A stretch of DNA of 64,000 nucleotides from Diospyros lotus (lineage: Eukaryota > Streptophyta > Magnoliopsida > Ericales > Ebenaceae): positions 7,742,393-7,806,392 of the forward strand of contig NC_068352.1 in NCBI RefSeq assembly GCF_014633365.1, given 5' to 3'. The position numbers and the translations under genes were made by a program. Below the pieces are notes generated by a model, which did not search any database, had not been told where the DNA came from, and worked only from the letters and a program-made list of their open reading frames with translations. Position 1 is the stretch's first letter. Each line of letters begins with the position of its first letter. Of the stretch, positions 1 through 11,826 are shown one piece after another.

Positions 1-1964
1 GTAGTTCAAAAATTTTAAACCTTACCCCGATCCCAACGATTGGATCAATGTCGAAATCAAATCATTCACAAACAAATAAATAAATCTAACCTTTAGATTA
101 TCGAGTCGTTCGAGGATTCAAGCCGTCCAAGCGTCCGGCCTCTAACTCGTGATACGCGGCACGCATCCGTTGGCAAGGAGAGCGGAATAGGAGTGCTAGC
201 TCCTTCTCCTTTTTGCGGCTTGTGTATGGACGGAAAAGAATGCCCACGTTTCAAATCGATGCCAAAAAGAAACGGGGAAGAGTGAACGGCAATACGTTTT
301 TCAACTCTTGAAAAACGACACCAAAACTCTCTATTTTTTTAGGCAATCCATAAAGGGATATTTATAGAGAAATATCCTAGGGTTTCTAAAACCCTAATGG
401 ATTGGGCTACCCCATTAATTCTAATTTAATTAGAATCTTAAGTGGACTTATTCTAATCCAACTAGAAATATAATTAAATGGCCCAAATCATTTTTTAGGT
501 TTAAATAAAATATTTTGGCCCAAATCTAATTCAAGCCCAAATATAATATTTAATATTTAGCCCAAATCTAATTTGGTCCAAATATAATATTCAATATTAT
601 GCCTAAATCTAATTTAGTCCAAATATAATATTTATTTTAATATTTGACCCAAATCCAATTTAGTTCAAATATAATATTTAATTTAATATTTGGCCCAAAT
701 CTAATTTAGTCCAAATATTAACTTAAGCCCAAATATATTTTATTTCCTATTTGCCACTCCAACAAATAGAAAATTATTAAATTAGAAACTACTTCCTAAT
801 TTAATCAATTGTCATTTTAGGAAACTCTTTCCATTATGACGACTCATCGTCATATCGACGTCATTACGCCTATTTGTTCTTTTTTCGTGAGAACCTATGA
901 CGGCACAACTTCTTACCGAAGTGTCCCGCTTAACCATTCGTCTACTCTCTTGGTTTAACCCAAGGACCGTGCCTATTGCGTATGACTCATTAGGCTTTCG
1001 AATATATTAGCAATGTGTCGGTATAAACACATAAGATAAGATTGACATTTAGCAAGGCATCATGCCTACCCAATTATTCAGAAGGATTCATAATCCGCAA
1101 ATAACATTTCACGAGCATGGTTACCGTGTAATTCGATACTCTCGTCAATGTATCTTATGTGATCTCAAGTATGGCCATGTGTTGCTTGATAACGATCGCA
1201 TGAGTTTTTCTTCGGTCATCCGGATATCTTCACTTAATAGAAAGTGAATTAATAACTCCTTATTGATCTCTTTCATCATGGCCATGGATTTAAAGTGAAT
1301 ATCCACCGAAGGCGCCTTAGATACATCATCCTCTATCAAGGGATAGACTAGTCCCATCTTGGCTATGCACCCATCTCCATAAGCCTCATGATATACCCAA
1401 CGATCGCCCACGTGCAGCCTTTGTCTAGGCCCATCGAAACGATGTCAAAGCATACCGGTCTTCTTATGAGATGACTGTGACAACCTTAGGTCCAAGGATT
1501 AGTTACACCCATCTCGTATGAGAATTCCATCAACATATAACCAAAATGGATTCTCAAGGTGAGTCATATCCAGTGACATGTTCTCCAACATTGGTCACCT
1601 ATGTGCTTGTCTAGACATCCCCATGCCTATGGGTGTGAGATTCCCATTGCTATCACATAGCAAAAACATAGCACATACAAGTCTTACCTAGATTGTCAAT
1701 GTCCATTCTTGACATTGCTATGACTTGGGACGTTTAATGATGTCTAGAAACAATTATGCATCATCTCACATCTTTATAGATTATTCACAGTATACATCAT
1801 ATGGACTTCTATCTAGTTTCATTCGGTTATTACAATAATAACAAGAAACTAATAGAATGATTTCTTGTGAATTTGAACAACTTTTTATTCAAATAATAAC
1901 ATGATTACAATTGTCAGTGTACAACATCCCCAATCTAATTGGGTCTAGAGCACCTACACTAACA
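1..1964 (-). mobile_element. Solo LTR, family LTR-A, cut by the window edge
   Basis: This copy aligns along its whole length with 17507-19505 and 22555-24495. Comparison with those copies shows that the first ~35 bases lie left of the window. The right end is ...CTAACA, so on the minus strand it starts TGTTAGTGTAGGTGC, a normal LTR start. A TATA-like CTATAAATATCC lies on the minus strand near 352-368, which supports minus orientation. No gag or pol is next to it. It sits inside an older LTR-B copy; the right-hand TSD would be aatgc (1965-1969) and its partner is outside the window. Open frames here, such as 1145-1411 on the minus strand, recur in the other LTR copies with damage and are not treated as genes. 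Confidence 0.85.
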
Positions 1965-2269
1965 AATGCAATATATATGACATACTCACATCAAGGTATG
2001 ACAACATAATAAAATCATTTACATCAAATCGGGTTTTGGGTTAAACCACTTACAAATCAAGTCTTTTCATAAAACTAAATCCAGTTACCTCATACACATC
2101 TCATAACCTCTTAATTTTCGTGCCAGGCTTCTAACGTACTCAATTCGGATCCTCAAAATACACTGCCCATCATATTTATTCAAGAAATCAATATTTTATT
2201 TCTTTCCTAATTTTCTCATAATTTCCCTCTATTTCTTCCAATTTTTCCTCAATAAAGCCAAACAAATTA
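1965..2269 (-). mobile_element. Fragment of LTR-B copy ii (left part)
   Basis: This stretch is a diverged copy of 3060-3380 and, in reverse complement, of 10480-10780. It is the part of an older minus-oriented LTR-B lying between the LTR-A insertion at 1-1964 and the younger LTR-B at 2270-7286. It continues at 7287. Confidence 0.8.
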
Positions 2270-4535
2270 TGTAACGCTCTATTTTCGAGCGTGTCATAAA
2301 TTGGGACAATTCTAGGATAATAATTTTTTTTCCTTTCAAACTAATACTAAATCACATCATTCCTCACATCCATCCCAGAATTTTCAAACATTTTATCTCG
2401 AAAGAGAATCATTATATACATCAAATGCCGAAGCTAGAATCGAACCTGACATCTTAACATTAATCATAAATAAATTCTTTACATCACCGTTTCTCGAACT
2501 TAATCCTCAATACAAAGCTATTCATCAATGGAACATAAGTTCCTCATCATGACTTAAAACATAACATATGTCCTCAACTAACATTAACTGCAACTAGGGT
2601 TATACATCATCATTAACCATTAAGTTATACATCATCATTCCTCAAAACGTTTAGATTTTAAAATAGTTGAACTTAAATACATGGGCTACATTACATCCAT
2701 TCATTTCATCATTCATTCATCATGTAGTTTTCTAAGTGCCATTTCATGTCTCATTCATCTTCGTTTTTGCTACAATCTCCATCTGAAATGTTTGAATATT
2801 CCAGGGGTAAAACCCAAGTTAGATGATGAATCATCTAAGTAAGGGTACAAAATCATTTTCATGCATGAATGCAAAATGTCCTTTTCCTTTTCATTTCGGT
2901 TTAAGCCGACCGTACCTTAATGCTACTCTCTATTTTTATGGCCTCCTTCCCAGGCCAAGGTGTATGGGTGTACCCTTAGAAGAGCAGCGGTCCCAGCCCG
3001 TACTCTCAAACCCTTATGCGAATGCATGATTAATAACATCGTGAATGTAGGCACATTTCATCATCAATACATGTAAATGCAATCTACATTACATAATCAC
3101 ATCAAGATATGACAACATGATAAAACCATTTACATCAAGTCAAGTTTTGGGTTGAGCCACTTTCAAATGCCTTTTCATAAAACTAAATTCATTTGAGAAG
3201 TACCACTTACCTCATACGTATCTCATAACATCTTGATTCTCGTGCCAAGCTTCCAACGTACTCAAATCGGATCCTCAACATACCCTGACCATCATATTTA
3301 TTCAATAATATCAATATTCTATTTATCCTAATTTCCTCATAATTTTCCTCTATTCCTTCATATTTTTCCTCAATAAATTTGAACTAAATATTCCTCAAAT
3401 ATTTTCTCGAATATTTCTCTATAACCATTTGTAAAATAAATTTCCTAATTCTATGAAATTGTCTAGGGAATTTTACTTACCTTAGCTTAGCCTCTCGGGC
3501 TTTCTTGGTATGTGCACCCCAACTTGAAATCGACATCTCAATTTTCATGCACCGTCGCAAAACACGTGCCTAAATAGTTTTTCATGCCAAAATCTCTAGA
3601 ATATTAATACATCTTCATTTCCTTTTTTTATAAAATTTTTCCCACATTTCCTCTATTTTTTTTCTATTTTTTCCCTTTTCTCCCATTTTCTTTTATTTTC
3701 TTATCTTATTTTCTTTTCTTTAATCTCTTGCTCATCTTCTTCCTTGCAGCACCTGACCTGCAACTCCTACGCGCACAGCTCCGCCTTCGCTTGCCACTCC
3801 GCCGTGCTGCCTACACACCACCATCACACACCGTCATAGCCACCGAAAACCGTTGCCTTGCTCCGCCTACTCGCACGCACATATCCGCCCCCTACCTCGC
3901 TTATTGCCGCGGCCCCCTTCGCTCAAGCTTGTGGCCATGGCTGCTGGAAGCTTGTGGCTATGGTTGCTTGCTACTTTGGGCAACCACTGATCGACCTCTC
4001 CCTCTCGCGCTCATCTCATACAATATCTCTCTCGATCTCACGCTCAACCAAGCCCTCTACTTCACGAACTCTCGGCCAGATTACTGCCAAGGCCGAACTC
4101 GACATCTCTCTCCCTTTATCACTCGCTCGATCTCTCTTTCTCTCTCTCTATATATATATATAGGCGAGGTAGCTTGGGCACCACTTCTCTCACTCGACAA
4201 TCAGCTCTTAGCCAATTGCAATTGCTCAACCCAAAGCTCACGCTTGAACACAACCCAACATGGAGCAGAATTGGTCTCCTACGCCTTGCACATGCATACA
4301 TATACATACATATAATATTAATATTATACTCATTTAATCCCCATAATTCAACCTTATTACACTTGGGAATTTCTTTAATTATAATTACACTCTTTAACGA
4401 CCCATTAATTTGCATTAAACCACTCAAAAAATCGATTTCTCCAAAATTAATAACTGACAATTACTCAATAAAGATCAATTTTTGCCCTAGTGTCGTTATC
4501 GGACCCTTGATTCATCCCGCAACCACCAGAGGGTT

Positions 4536-6967
4536 TGTAACAACCCATTAGAGGGCCTAGTATTTATTCAGAATTAATTAATTAATTGTTGAAGTAATTA
4601 ATTAAGAGAACTTGCCATTTAATTTTCAATATGGCAATTTAGAGATTTTAATTGAGAAAATAGCATTTAATTATATTTAATTATTGTGAAGATTAAATGC
4701 AAGGACATATTGGTCATTTAAGGATTTGATATTAGCATTTAATTATTAAATGGAATTATTGTGGTTAAGGGATTCAAGAATCCATCCGTGAGACGATTGG
4801 GTTAGAAGACTCCTAGTTATAATAGGAGAATAAGTTATGGCGTTAGGGCTTCTTAGATCAGTGTATATATAGTTTCATAAGCCATATGTTCTTCATGCCG
4901 CAAGAACAGAGAGCCAAGAAGCAATCAGTGAGTTCAAGGTTTGCATAGGAGGCTCTCGGGAGATTATTGAGTCAATCAAGAAGATCATAAGGCAAGTATC
5001 CTTCCCCTGTAATCCTTTCTTACAGGTCTTGATTGAGTTTGATATCAGATTTCCAGAATTGAATCAGTTCCAGTGCATGTACATATATATATATGTGCGT
5101 TACAATGAGTTATATCAGTTCAGTGCATGTTATATATATATATATATATTTACATGCGTATAGTGAGTTCACAGCAGGCATGCATGAATTCTTTCAGCGA
5201 TTCTCATCAATATTGTTGTTGAATCATTCTCAAGTTTGTTTGGAATCAGTTGGGATTTGTTTTCTCAAGTTTTCTTTCGGAATGGTGTAGTAACGTTAAG
5301 TTTGTAAATCAAGATATCATCTCTGTTCGTGAGTTATGTCTGATAAGATTCCAGTCATTCGAATGAGTCTTGTGTCATTCGAATGAGTTCCAAGGTATCC
5401 GAATAAGTTTCAGTGTTATCGTAAGCTTTTCCCTTATAATATTCCAGTCATTCGAATGAGTTTTTTTGGTCATTCGAATGAGTCAAGTGTTATCATATCA
5501 TTCGCATGTGTTTTTGGTTTGTCATTCGAATAAGCTTCCTTGTCATTCGAATGAGTCCTTGAAAATGCAAGTAAGCTGTTGCTTTGTATAGTCTAGCATT
5601 CGAATGAGCCTTCTTGTCATTCGAATGATCCATAAATTGATTCGAATAAAGTTACTGTTGCATTCGAATGAGTCGCTTTTTGCCAGTTCAAAAGTTAGAA
5701 ATTTTCAAAATTCATTCGAATGAATCTGTGAGTCATTCGAATGAGTCCCTGATCAGATCCGAATAGCCTTGTTATATATCATCTATCATTCGAATAAGCC
5801 TTCTGTCATTCGAATGAGTCTCTGTCATTCGAATGAGTTTTCTGCCATTCAAATGAGCTTGCTGAAATCCGTTTTTTCATTCGAATGGGCTGCTTTTTCA
5901 TTCAAATTGCTTCCTTTTGCTTCCTCAATCATCCAAATAGTATCAAATGGCATCCAAATGGCTTCCAATAAATTCTTGATTCAAGTCTTAAATTTAATAT
6001 AAATATTCAATTATTCAAATATTGAATTTTTATGCCAAGATATGATAAAATCCAACATGCCATGCCTATACTCAGAAATTTCAGAATATTTGAATCTCAA
6101 TATAGTTGATAAAAAATCATATACCATGTTTAGCAGTTAATTATGACATAATCAGCATTTTTTTGTGAGATTATGTGCATACATATTTGTATGAGCATTG
6201 AGCATGACTTTATGTGGAGCACTACATATCATGTGCCAGCATTTATATGAGCATTGCATTATGCGCGCCAGGCGGGTTGTCCATGGGGATCCCACTAGTA
6301 TCAGTTCAATTATATCTCAATTATGAGTTGCTCGCCTGATGTCGACCAGGGAGCTAGGGGCATATTGCCCAAAGTATGTGCTTATAGTTTTTATGTTTGT
6401 AGGACTCAGATCAGTCAGGTATGTGTTACAGTTATGTGGGCCTATGAGCCAAAGTTGCATATCTGCATTTAGTTTACAGTTTATGTGCATTACATCTTAT
6501 AAATGCCATCCAGTGATTATTATATCTCTTAGTACAAGTTCAATAAGTATTTTTATCAGTATCGATATTCTTCGATTCAGCTTCAGTTATTCCTTCCAGT
6601 TTATTACTTGCTGAGCTTTGTAGCTCACCTTGTACTCTTCACCATTCTAGGTCCTAGTGGGGGAGTACTAGATGTGGGGCCTAACAGCAATATCCAGTAG
6701 TGTGTGTACGTGGAGCCGCTCAAGACCAAAGATGTCTGGGAGTTGTTAGTTTATTAGCTAGTGCTTGATCAGTTTAGATTTATTTTATATTCTAGTTTAG
6801 GGATTTTCCCTTAGATGTAATTTATGGTTTTCAATTATTGACCCAGAGTTTTATTTCAGTTGATTGAGATGTTCATTTTGGTATCAAATTTCAATTTATC
6901 AGTCAGTTTATTTTATTATCTCCAGTAGCACCTCTTCTCGGGCAGTTCTAGGAGAGGGGGTGTTACA
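4536..6967 (+). mobile_element. Solo LTR, family LTR-C, nested in LTR-B copy i
   Basis: It starts TGTAACAACCC and ends GTGTTACA, with a perfect TSD gggtt at 4531-4535 and 6968-6972. The uninterrupted sequence in the opposite-strand copy near 9310 confirms the empty site. Length is 2432 bp. A TATA-like GTATATATAG lies at about 4862. Near the 3' end it has the sequence GAGCTTTGTAGCTCACC followed by a splice-acceptor-like CCATTCTAGGT, also seen in modified form in the LTRs at 20041 and 25760. No coding region. Its middle is a tandem array of an ATTCGAATGAG motif. Confidence 0.88.
5340..5965 (+). repeat. Array of the degenerate motif ATTCGAATGAG
   Basis: About twenty or more copies of CATTCGAATGAG, with a palindromic TTCGAA core and variants such as ATTCGAATAAG and ATCCAAATGG, are spaced irregularly at roughly 20-40 bp inside the LTR at 4536-6967. 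The motifs get poorer towards 5965. The spacing is not regular enough for a simple satellite. Confidence 0.8.
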
Positions 6968-7286
6968 GGGTTGATCCTTATAAAAAATCGGAGCACCCAC
7001 AGGGTTTCGTTGACTTCCCAGAAGTCCCCTATGACAATTTGGTATTTCAACCCCAATCACAACTGTATTTTAACTGTACCAAAAACCATCTCAATTTCTA
7101 TTTCTTTTAATTCCATAAATCCTATCTCGGAACGCTTATCGAGATCATGTAATTTTTCTTAGACATTTACACTTCGGGGCATTCCCTTCAGATGATTCGA
7201 CAATTTATTTTGTTATCCAGCCAATTTTTCAGTATCCAAACCTTGCTTACATTACGTGGCAACCGCACGAAAAATAGGATCTTACA

Positions 7287-8662
7287 AATTATTCCTCAAT
7301 TATCTTCTAATTATTTTTCTATAATGATTCATAAAATAACTTTCCTAATTTACTGAAATTTTCTAGGGATTTTTTACTTACCTTAACTTAGCCTCTCTGG
7401 CTTTTTCGATATGCATGTCTTAACCTCCAAATGCTTGCCTGACCTTGATTGTCGTGCAAATCCTTGATTCTTGAACATCACTTTGATTCTCACGTACTAT
7501 CTCGACCTCACCCATTGTCGCCGCACGGCCCAGCAACACCGCAATTGCTACTCGGTGTTGTTTCGTTGTTCGCCCCTACTCCTACTTCGTGGCCATGGCT
7601 GCTTTTGGCTGTTGAAATTGGCCACTATTGCAGCCGCCTTCAAGTGCCACCGGCCTTCCCCCGACTGCCATAACCAGCCAACCTCTCTCGTTAGCCACCA
7701 GCGACCACCATAGGTCGCCTTTCGCCCGTGAGCAGCCACCGTTTATCACCCCGCCTCCATCGTTGCACCTCGCTAAGGCTCACCTCTGGCTTCCGTAACC
7801 AGCCACTAACACCACCCCAAGCAGCCTCTCCTGACCAACCATCAGTCGGCCAACCACCAGCCACGATCTCTTTCTCTCAACATTTCTTTCTCTCGGTCAT
7901 CAACTTTCTCTTTTTCTCTTCTTGATCAACCCCTGCTTCCATTTTTCCTTCACTTTCATTTTGCTTTCATTTTATAGCCAAAGAAGCTTGGGCACCACTC
8001 ATCCCTCCCGACAACCTCTCTGCCCAATGCTCTTAATTGGAGAACCCATTCCATCAAGCTTCTGAATGCTTCCCACACCTATACGCGCATGTATATATAT
8101 AATACTTATATATATTTACACTAATATAATTATAAAAAATACACGTTTAATCCGAATAATTAATCTTAATTACACTTGAAAATTTCTCAAATTGGAATTA
8201 CACCCTCTAATGACCCATTAATTTGCATTAAACCACTTAAAACATCGATTTCTCCAAAATTAATAACTGATAATTACTTAATACGGATTGATTTCGCCCC
8301 AATGTCCTCACGGGGCTATTGATTCATCTTGAAATCACCTCAGGGTTATTCCTCATACAAAATCGGAGCCCTCCTAGGGTTTCGTTGACTCCCCGGAAGT
8401 CCCTTACGATAATTTGATTTCTCAGCCTAAATCATAAATGTATTATAGTTGTACCGAAAACCGTCTCAATTCTGATTTCTTTTAATTCTAAAAATCCTAT
8501 CTCAGAATGCTCATCGAAACCATATCATTTTTCATAGATATTTAAACTCTGGGGCATTCCCTACAGTCGATTCGGTGATCTATTTTACTATTAAGCAATT
8601 TTTTTTGGTATTCAAACCTTGCTTAAATTACATGGAAACCTTACGAAAAATGGGATCTTACA
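7287..8662 (-). mobile_element. Remainder of LTR-B copy ii
   Basis: This continues the fragment at 1965-2269 after the 2270-7286 insertion. It matches 3390-4535 plus 6973-7286 in order and ends with GGGATCTTACA at 8662, the same terminus as copy i. It lies inside the tandem-repeat part of the Tat-type 5' LTR that resumes at 8663. Its other end and TSD partner are outside the window. Open frames at 7449-7925 fall in the GC-rich block of the LTR and are not supported as genes. Confidence 0.8.
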
Positions 8663-8996
8663 CGGCAAGACCTTGTGGCGAAGACCAAACCTTATGGGGA
8701 AGCCTTGTTACGAAGGAGCTTGTGGTGATGACCTTGTGGCGAAAGACCTTATGGCAAAACCTTGTGGCGAAAGAGCTTGTGGAGAAAAAGCTTGTGGCGA
8801 AGCCTTGTGGTGAAGACCTTGTGGCAGAGTTAAAATCTTGCAGCCAGACCTTGGGCGAAGACCTATTGGCGAAGGAGTTTCTGATGAAGATCTTGTGGGG
8901 AAGGAGCTTATGGCAAAGACCTGTTGGCGAAGGAGTTTGTGGCGAAAGAGCTTGTGGCAAACACCTTGTGGTGAAAAAGCTTGTGGCAGAAAAGCT
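8663..8996 (+). mobile_element. Tat-type 5' LTR fragment with CTTGTGGCGAAGA repeats
   Basis: Imperfect tandem copies of a 13-15 bp unit, roughly CTTGTGGCGAAGA, fill this stretch and continue at 11587 after the LTR-B insertion. The same array followed by the same unique tail occurs in the 3' LTR at 25010-25659, which identifies this as LTR sequence. The repeat is open in several frames on both strands (for example 8575-9036 plus and 8658-8960 minus), an effect of a repeat unit lacking stops and not evidence for a protein. Confidence 0.75.
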
Positions 8997-9685
8997 TGTA
9001 AGATCCCATTTTTTGTGCAGTTGTCACGTAATGTAAGCAAGGTTTGGATACCAAAAAATTAGCCGGATAGCAAAATAAATCGCTAAATCATATGAATGGA
9101 ATGCCCTGAAGTGTAATTGTCAAAGGAAAATTATATGATCTGTATAAGTTTTCCGATATAGGATTTATAGAATTAAAAGAAATCAGAATTGAGATAGTTT
9201 TCGGCACAGCTAAAATACAGCTGTGATTGGGGTTGAAATACCAAATTGTCATAGGGGACTTTTAGGAAGTCAACGAAACCCTGAGGGGTCTCCAATTTTT
9301 TGTAAGGATCAACCCTTTGGTGGTTGCGAGATGAATCAAGGGCCCGATAGGGACATTGGGGAAAAAATCAATCTTTATCGAGTAATTATCGATTATTAAT
9401 TTTGGAGAAACCGATGTTTTGAGTTGTTTAATGCAAATTAATAGGTCGTTAGAGAGTGTAATTGTAATTAGAGAAATTTCCAAGTGTAATAAGGTTGAAT
9501 TATGGGGATTAAATGATTATAATATTAATATTATATGTATGTATATGTATGCATGCGCAAGGCGTGAGACCAATTATGCTCCATGTTGGGTTGTCTTCAA
9601 GCGTGAGCTTTGGGCTGAGGAATTACAATTGGCCGAGAGTTGATTGTCAAGTGAGAGAAGTGGTGCCCAAGCTACCTTGCCTATG

Positions 9686-9722
<37 letters not shown>

Positions 9723-11581
9723 TGATAGAGGGAGAGAGATGCCGAGTTCGGCCGTGACAACAAGCTGGCTGAGAGTTCGTGAAGCAAAGGGCTTGGTTGA
9801 GCATGAGATCGAGAGAGAGATTGTATGAGAGAAGCGCGAGAGGGAGAGGCCGATCGGTGGTTGCCCAAAGCAGCAAGTAGCTATAACTGCAAGATTCAAG
9901 CGGCCATGGCCGCGAGCTCGAGCGGAGTGGGGCACTACAGCAAGCGAGGCAGGGGGCAGCAGCGTGCATGCGAGCAAGCAGAGGAAGGCAGCGGGTTTCG
10001 GTGGCTACGACAGTGTGTGATGGCGGCTCGAAGGCAGCATGGTAGAGTGGCAAGCGGAGGCGGAGCTGTGCGCGCAGGAGTTGCAGGTCGGGTGCTGCAA
10101 GGAAGAAGATGAATAGGAGAAGAAAGAAAAGAAATGGAAGAAAAGGGAAAAAAAAATAGAGGAAATGTGGGAAAATTTTTATAAAAATAAGAAATGAAGA
10201 TGTATTAATATTCTAGAGATTTTGGCAAGAAAAACTGTTTGAGCACGCATTTTAAGGCGGTGTACAAAAATTGAGATAATGTGCGAGAATCAAGAATTTG
10301 CACAGCAATCGAGGTCGAGCACGAGTTTCAAGGTCGGGGTGCTCATACTGAGGAAGCCTGAGAGGCTAAGCTAAGGTTAGTAAAATTCCCTAAAAAATTT
10401 CATAGAATTAGGAAATTTATTTTATGAATGGTTACAGAGAAATATTTGAGGAATATTTAGTTCGGATTTATTGAGGAAAAATATGAAGGAATATAGGAAA
10501 ATTATGAGGAAATTAGGATAAATGAAATATTGATATTATTGAATAAATATAATGGTCAGGGTATGTTGAGGATCCAATTTGAGTACGTTAGAAGCCTGGC
10601 ACGAGAATCAAGATGTTATGAGATGCATATAAAGTAAGTGGTATTTCTCAAATGAATTTAGTTTTATGAAAAGGCTTGATTTGAAAGCAGCTCAACCCAA
10701 AACCTGACTTGATGTAAATGGTTTTATCATGTTGTCATATCTTGATGTGATTATGTCATGTAGATTGCATTTACATGTATTGATGATGAAATGTGCATAC
10801 ATTCATGATGATATTATTGATCATGCATTCGCATAAGGGTTTGACAGTACGAGCCGAGACCGCTGCTCTTCCAAGGGTGCACCCCTACACCTCTGCCTGG
10901 GAAAGAGGCTGTAAAAATAGAGAGTAGCATTAAGGTACGATCGGCTCAAATCGAAATGAAAAGGAAAGACATTTTGCATTCATGCACGAAAATGATTTTG
11001 TACCCTTACTTAGATGATTCATCATCTAACTTGGGCTTTGCCCCTAGAATATTCAAACGTTCTAGATAGAGATTGTAGCAGAAACGAGGATGAATGAAGT
11101 ATGAAATGGCACTTAGCAAAGTGCACAATGAATGAATGATGAAATGAATGTATGTAATGTAGCCCATGTATTTAAATTCTACTACTTTGAAATCTAAATG
11201 TTTTGAGGAATGATGATGTATAACTTAATGGTTAATGATGATGTATAACCCCAGTTGGGGTTAATGTTAGTTGAGGATGTACGTTATGTTTTAATTCATG
11301 ATGAGGAACTTATGTTCCATTGATGAATAACTTTGTATTGAGGATTAAGTTCGAGAAACGGTGATGTAAAGAATTAATTTATGATTAATGTTAAGATGTC
11401 AGGTTCGATTCTAACTTCCGCATTTGATGTATATAATGATTCTCTTTTGAGATAAAATGTTTGAAAATTCTAGGATGGATGTGAGGAATGATATGATTTA
11501 GTATCAGTTTGAAAAGGAAAAAAAAAATTATTGTCCTAGAATTGTCCCAATTTATGACGCGCTAGAAAACGGGGCATTACA
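8997..11581 (+). mobile_element. Solo LTR, family LTR-B copy iii
   Basis: It starts TGTAAGATCCC and ends GGGGCATTACA. The perfect TSD aagct is at 8992-8996 and 11582-11586. Length is 2585 bp. It is the reverse complement counterpart of 2270-7286. A splice-donor-like CTAAGGTTAGT lies near 10372. Dinucleotide runs (TA then GA) lie at about 9687-9722. The GC-rich block at 9560-10110 gives several overlapping open frames on both strands, including 9574-10053 minus; they correspond to the frames of the other copies only with frame changes, so I do not call genes. Confidence 0.9.
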
Positions 11582-11586
11582 AAGCT

Positions 11587-11776
11587 TGTGGCAAAGACCT
11601 TGTGGCGAAGGAAGATCTTTGTGGCAAAGGAGCTTGTGGCAAAATCCTTGCGACAGGCATCCTTATAGCAAACTCTCTTGAGGCAGCTTCTTTTATGGCA
11701 ACCTAACTTCACCTGACACTAAGCTCGAGTGGACTCCACATCATAAATTTTAATTGTGTTATTTTTGGCAACAACA
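11587..11776 (+). mobile_element. 3' end of the Tat-type 5' LTR
   Basis: The CTTGTGGCGAAGA repeats resume directly after the LTR-B insertion and run to about 11700. A unique tail follows, starting near CTTCACCTGACACTAAGCTC and ending GGCAACAACA at 11776. The same tail closes the 3' LTR at 25659 with few differences. Confidence 0.75.
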
Positions 11777-11802
11777 ATTTTGCGCTGTCTGTGGGAAATG
11801 CA
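11777..11802 (+). other. Primer-binding-site region of the Tat-type element
   Basis: Directly after the LTR end lies ATTTTGCGCTGTCTGTGGGA, a degraded form of the TTGGCGCCGTCTGTGGGAA motif found after the 5' LTR in many plant Ty3/gypsy elements. The gag reading frame begins ~50 bp downstream. Confidence 0.65.
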
Positions 11803-11826
11803 ACTAAAAACCAATCTTAACACAAG

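Larger units (their letters stand above)
2270..7286 (-). mobile_element. Solo LTR, family LTR-B copy i, interrupted
   Basis: The ends are TGTAACGCTC and GGATCTTACA. The flanks carry a perfect 5-bp TSD, aatta (2265-2269 and 7287-7291). After removing the nested element at 4536-6967 and its TSD the length is 2580 bp, against 2585 bp for the opposite-strand copy at 8997-11581. Orientation is inferred from a splice-donor-like CTAAGGTAAGT on the minus strand near 3480. A GC-rich block (about 3740-4260) gives open frames on both strands; the same block in the other copies is rearranged and none looks like a conserved protein. The target was another copy of the same LTR family. Confidence 0.85.

Noticed and set aside
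1145..1411. 88-residue frame repeated at 18707-18952 and 23726-23941
   Set aside because: The similarity reflects three copies of the same LTR. The start and end of the frame vary between copies and there is no domain.
3728..4460. Long overlapping open frames on both strands (up to 195 residues)
   Set aside because: They lie in the GC-rich block of LTR-B; the equivalent blocks at 7450-8090 and 9560-10110 carry frame changes, and the products are low-complexity (runs of Ser, Leu and TATA-derived Tyr-Ile). No domain is visible.
5340..5965. CRISPR-like regular repeats
   Set aside because: The repeat unit is ~12 bp with irregular spacing and no unique spacers of constant length, and the setting is a plant LTR.
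8575..9062. Open frames of 100-153 residues on both strands
   Set aside because: They come from the CTTGTGGCGAAGA tandem repeat, which lacks stops in several frames. A real gene would not be open in four overlapping frames.
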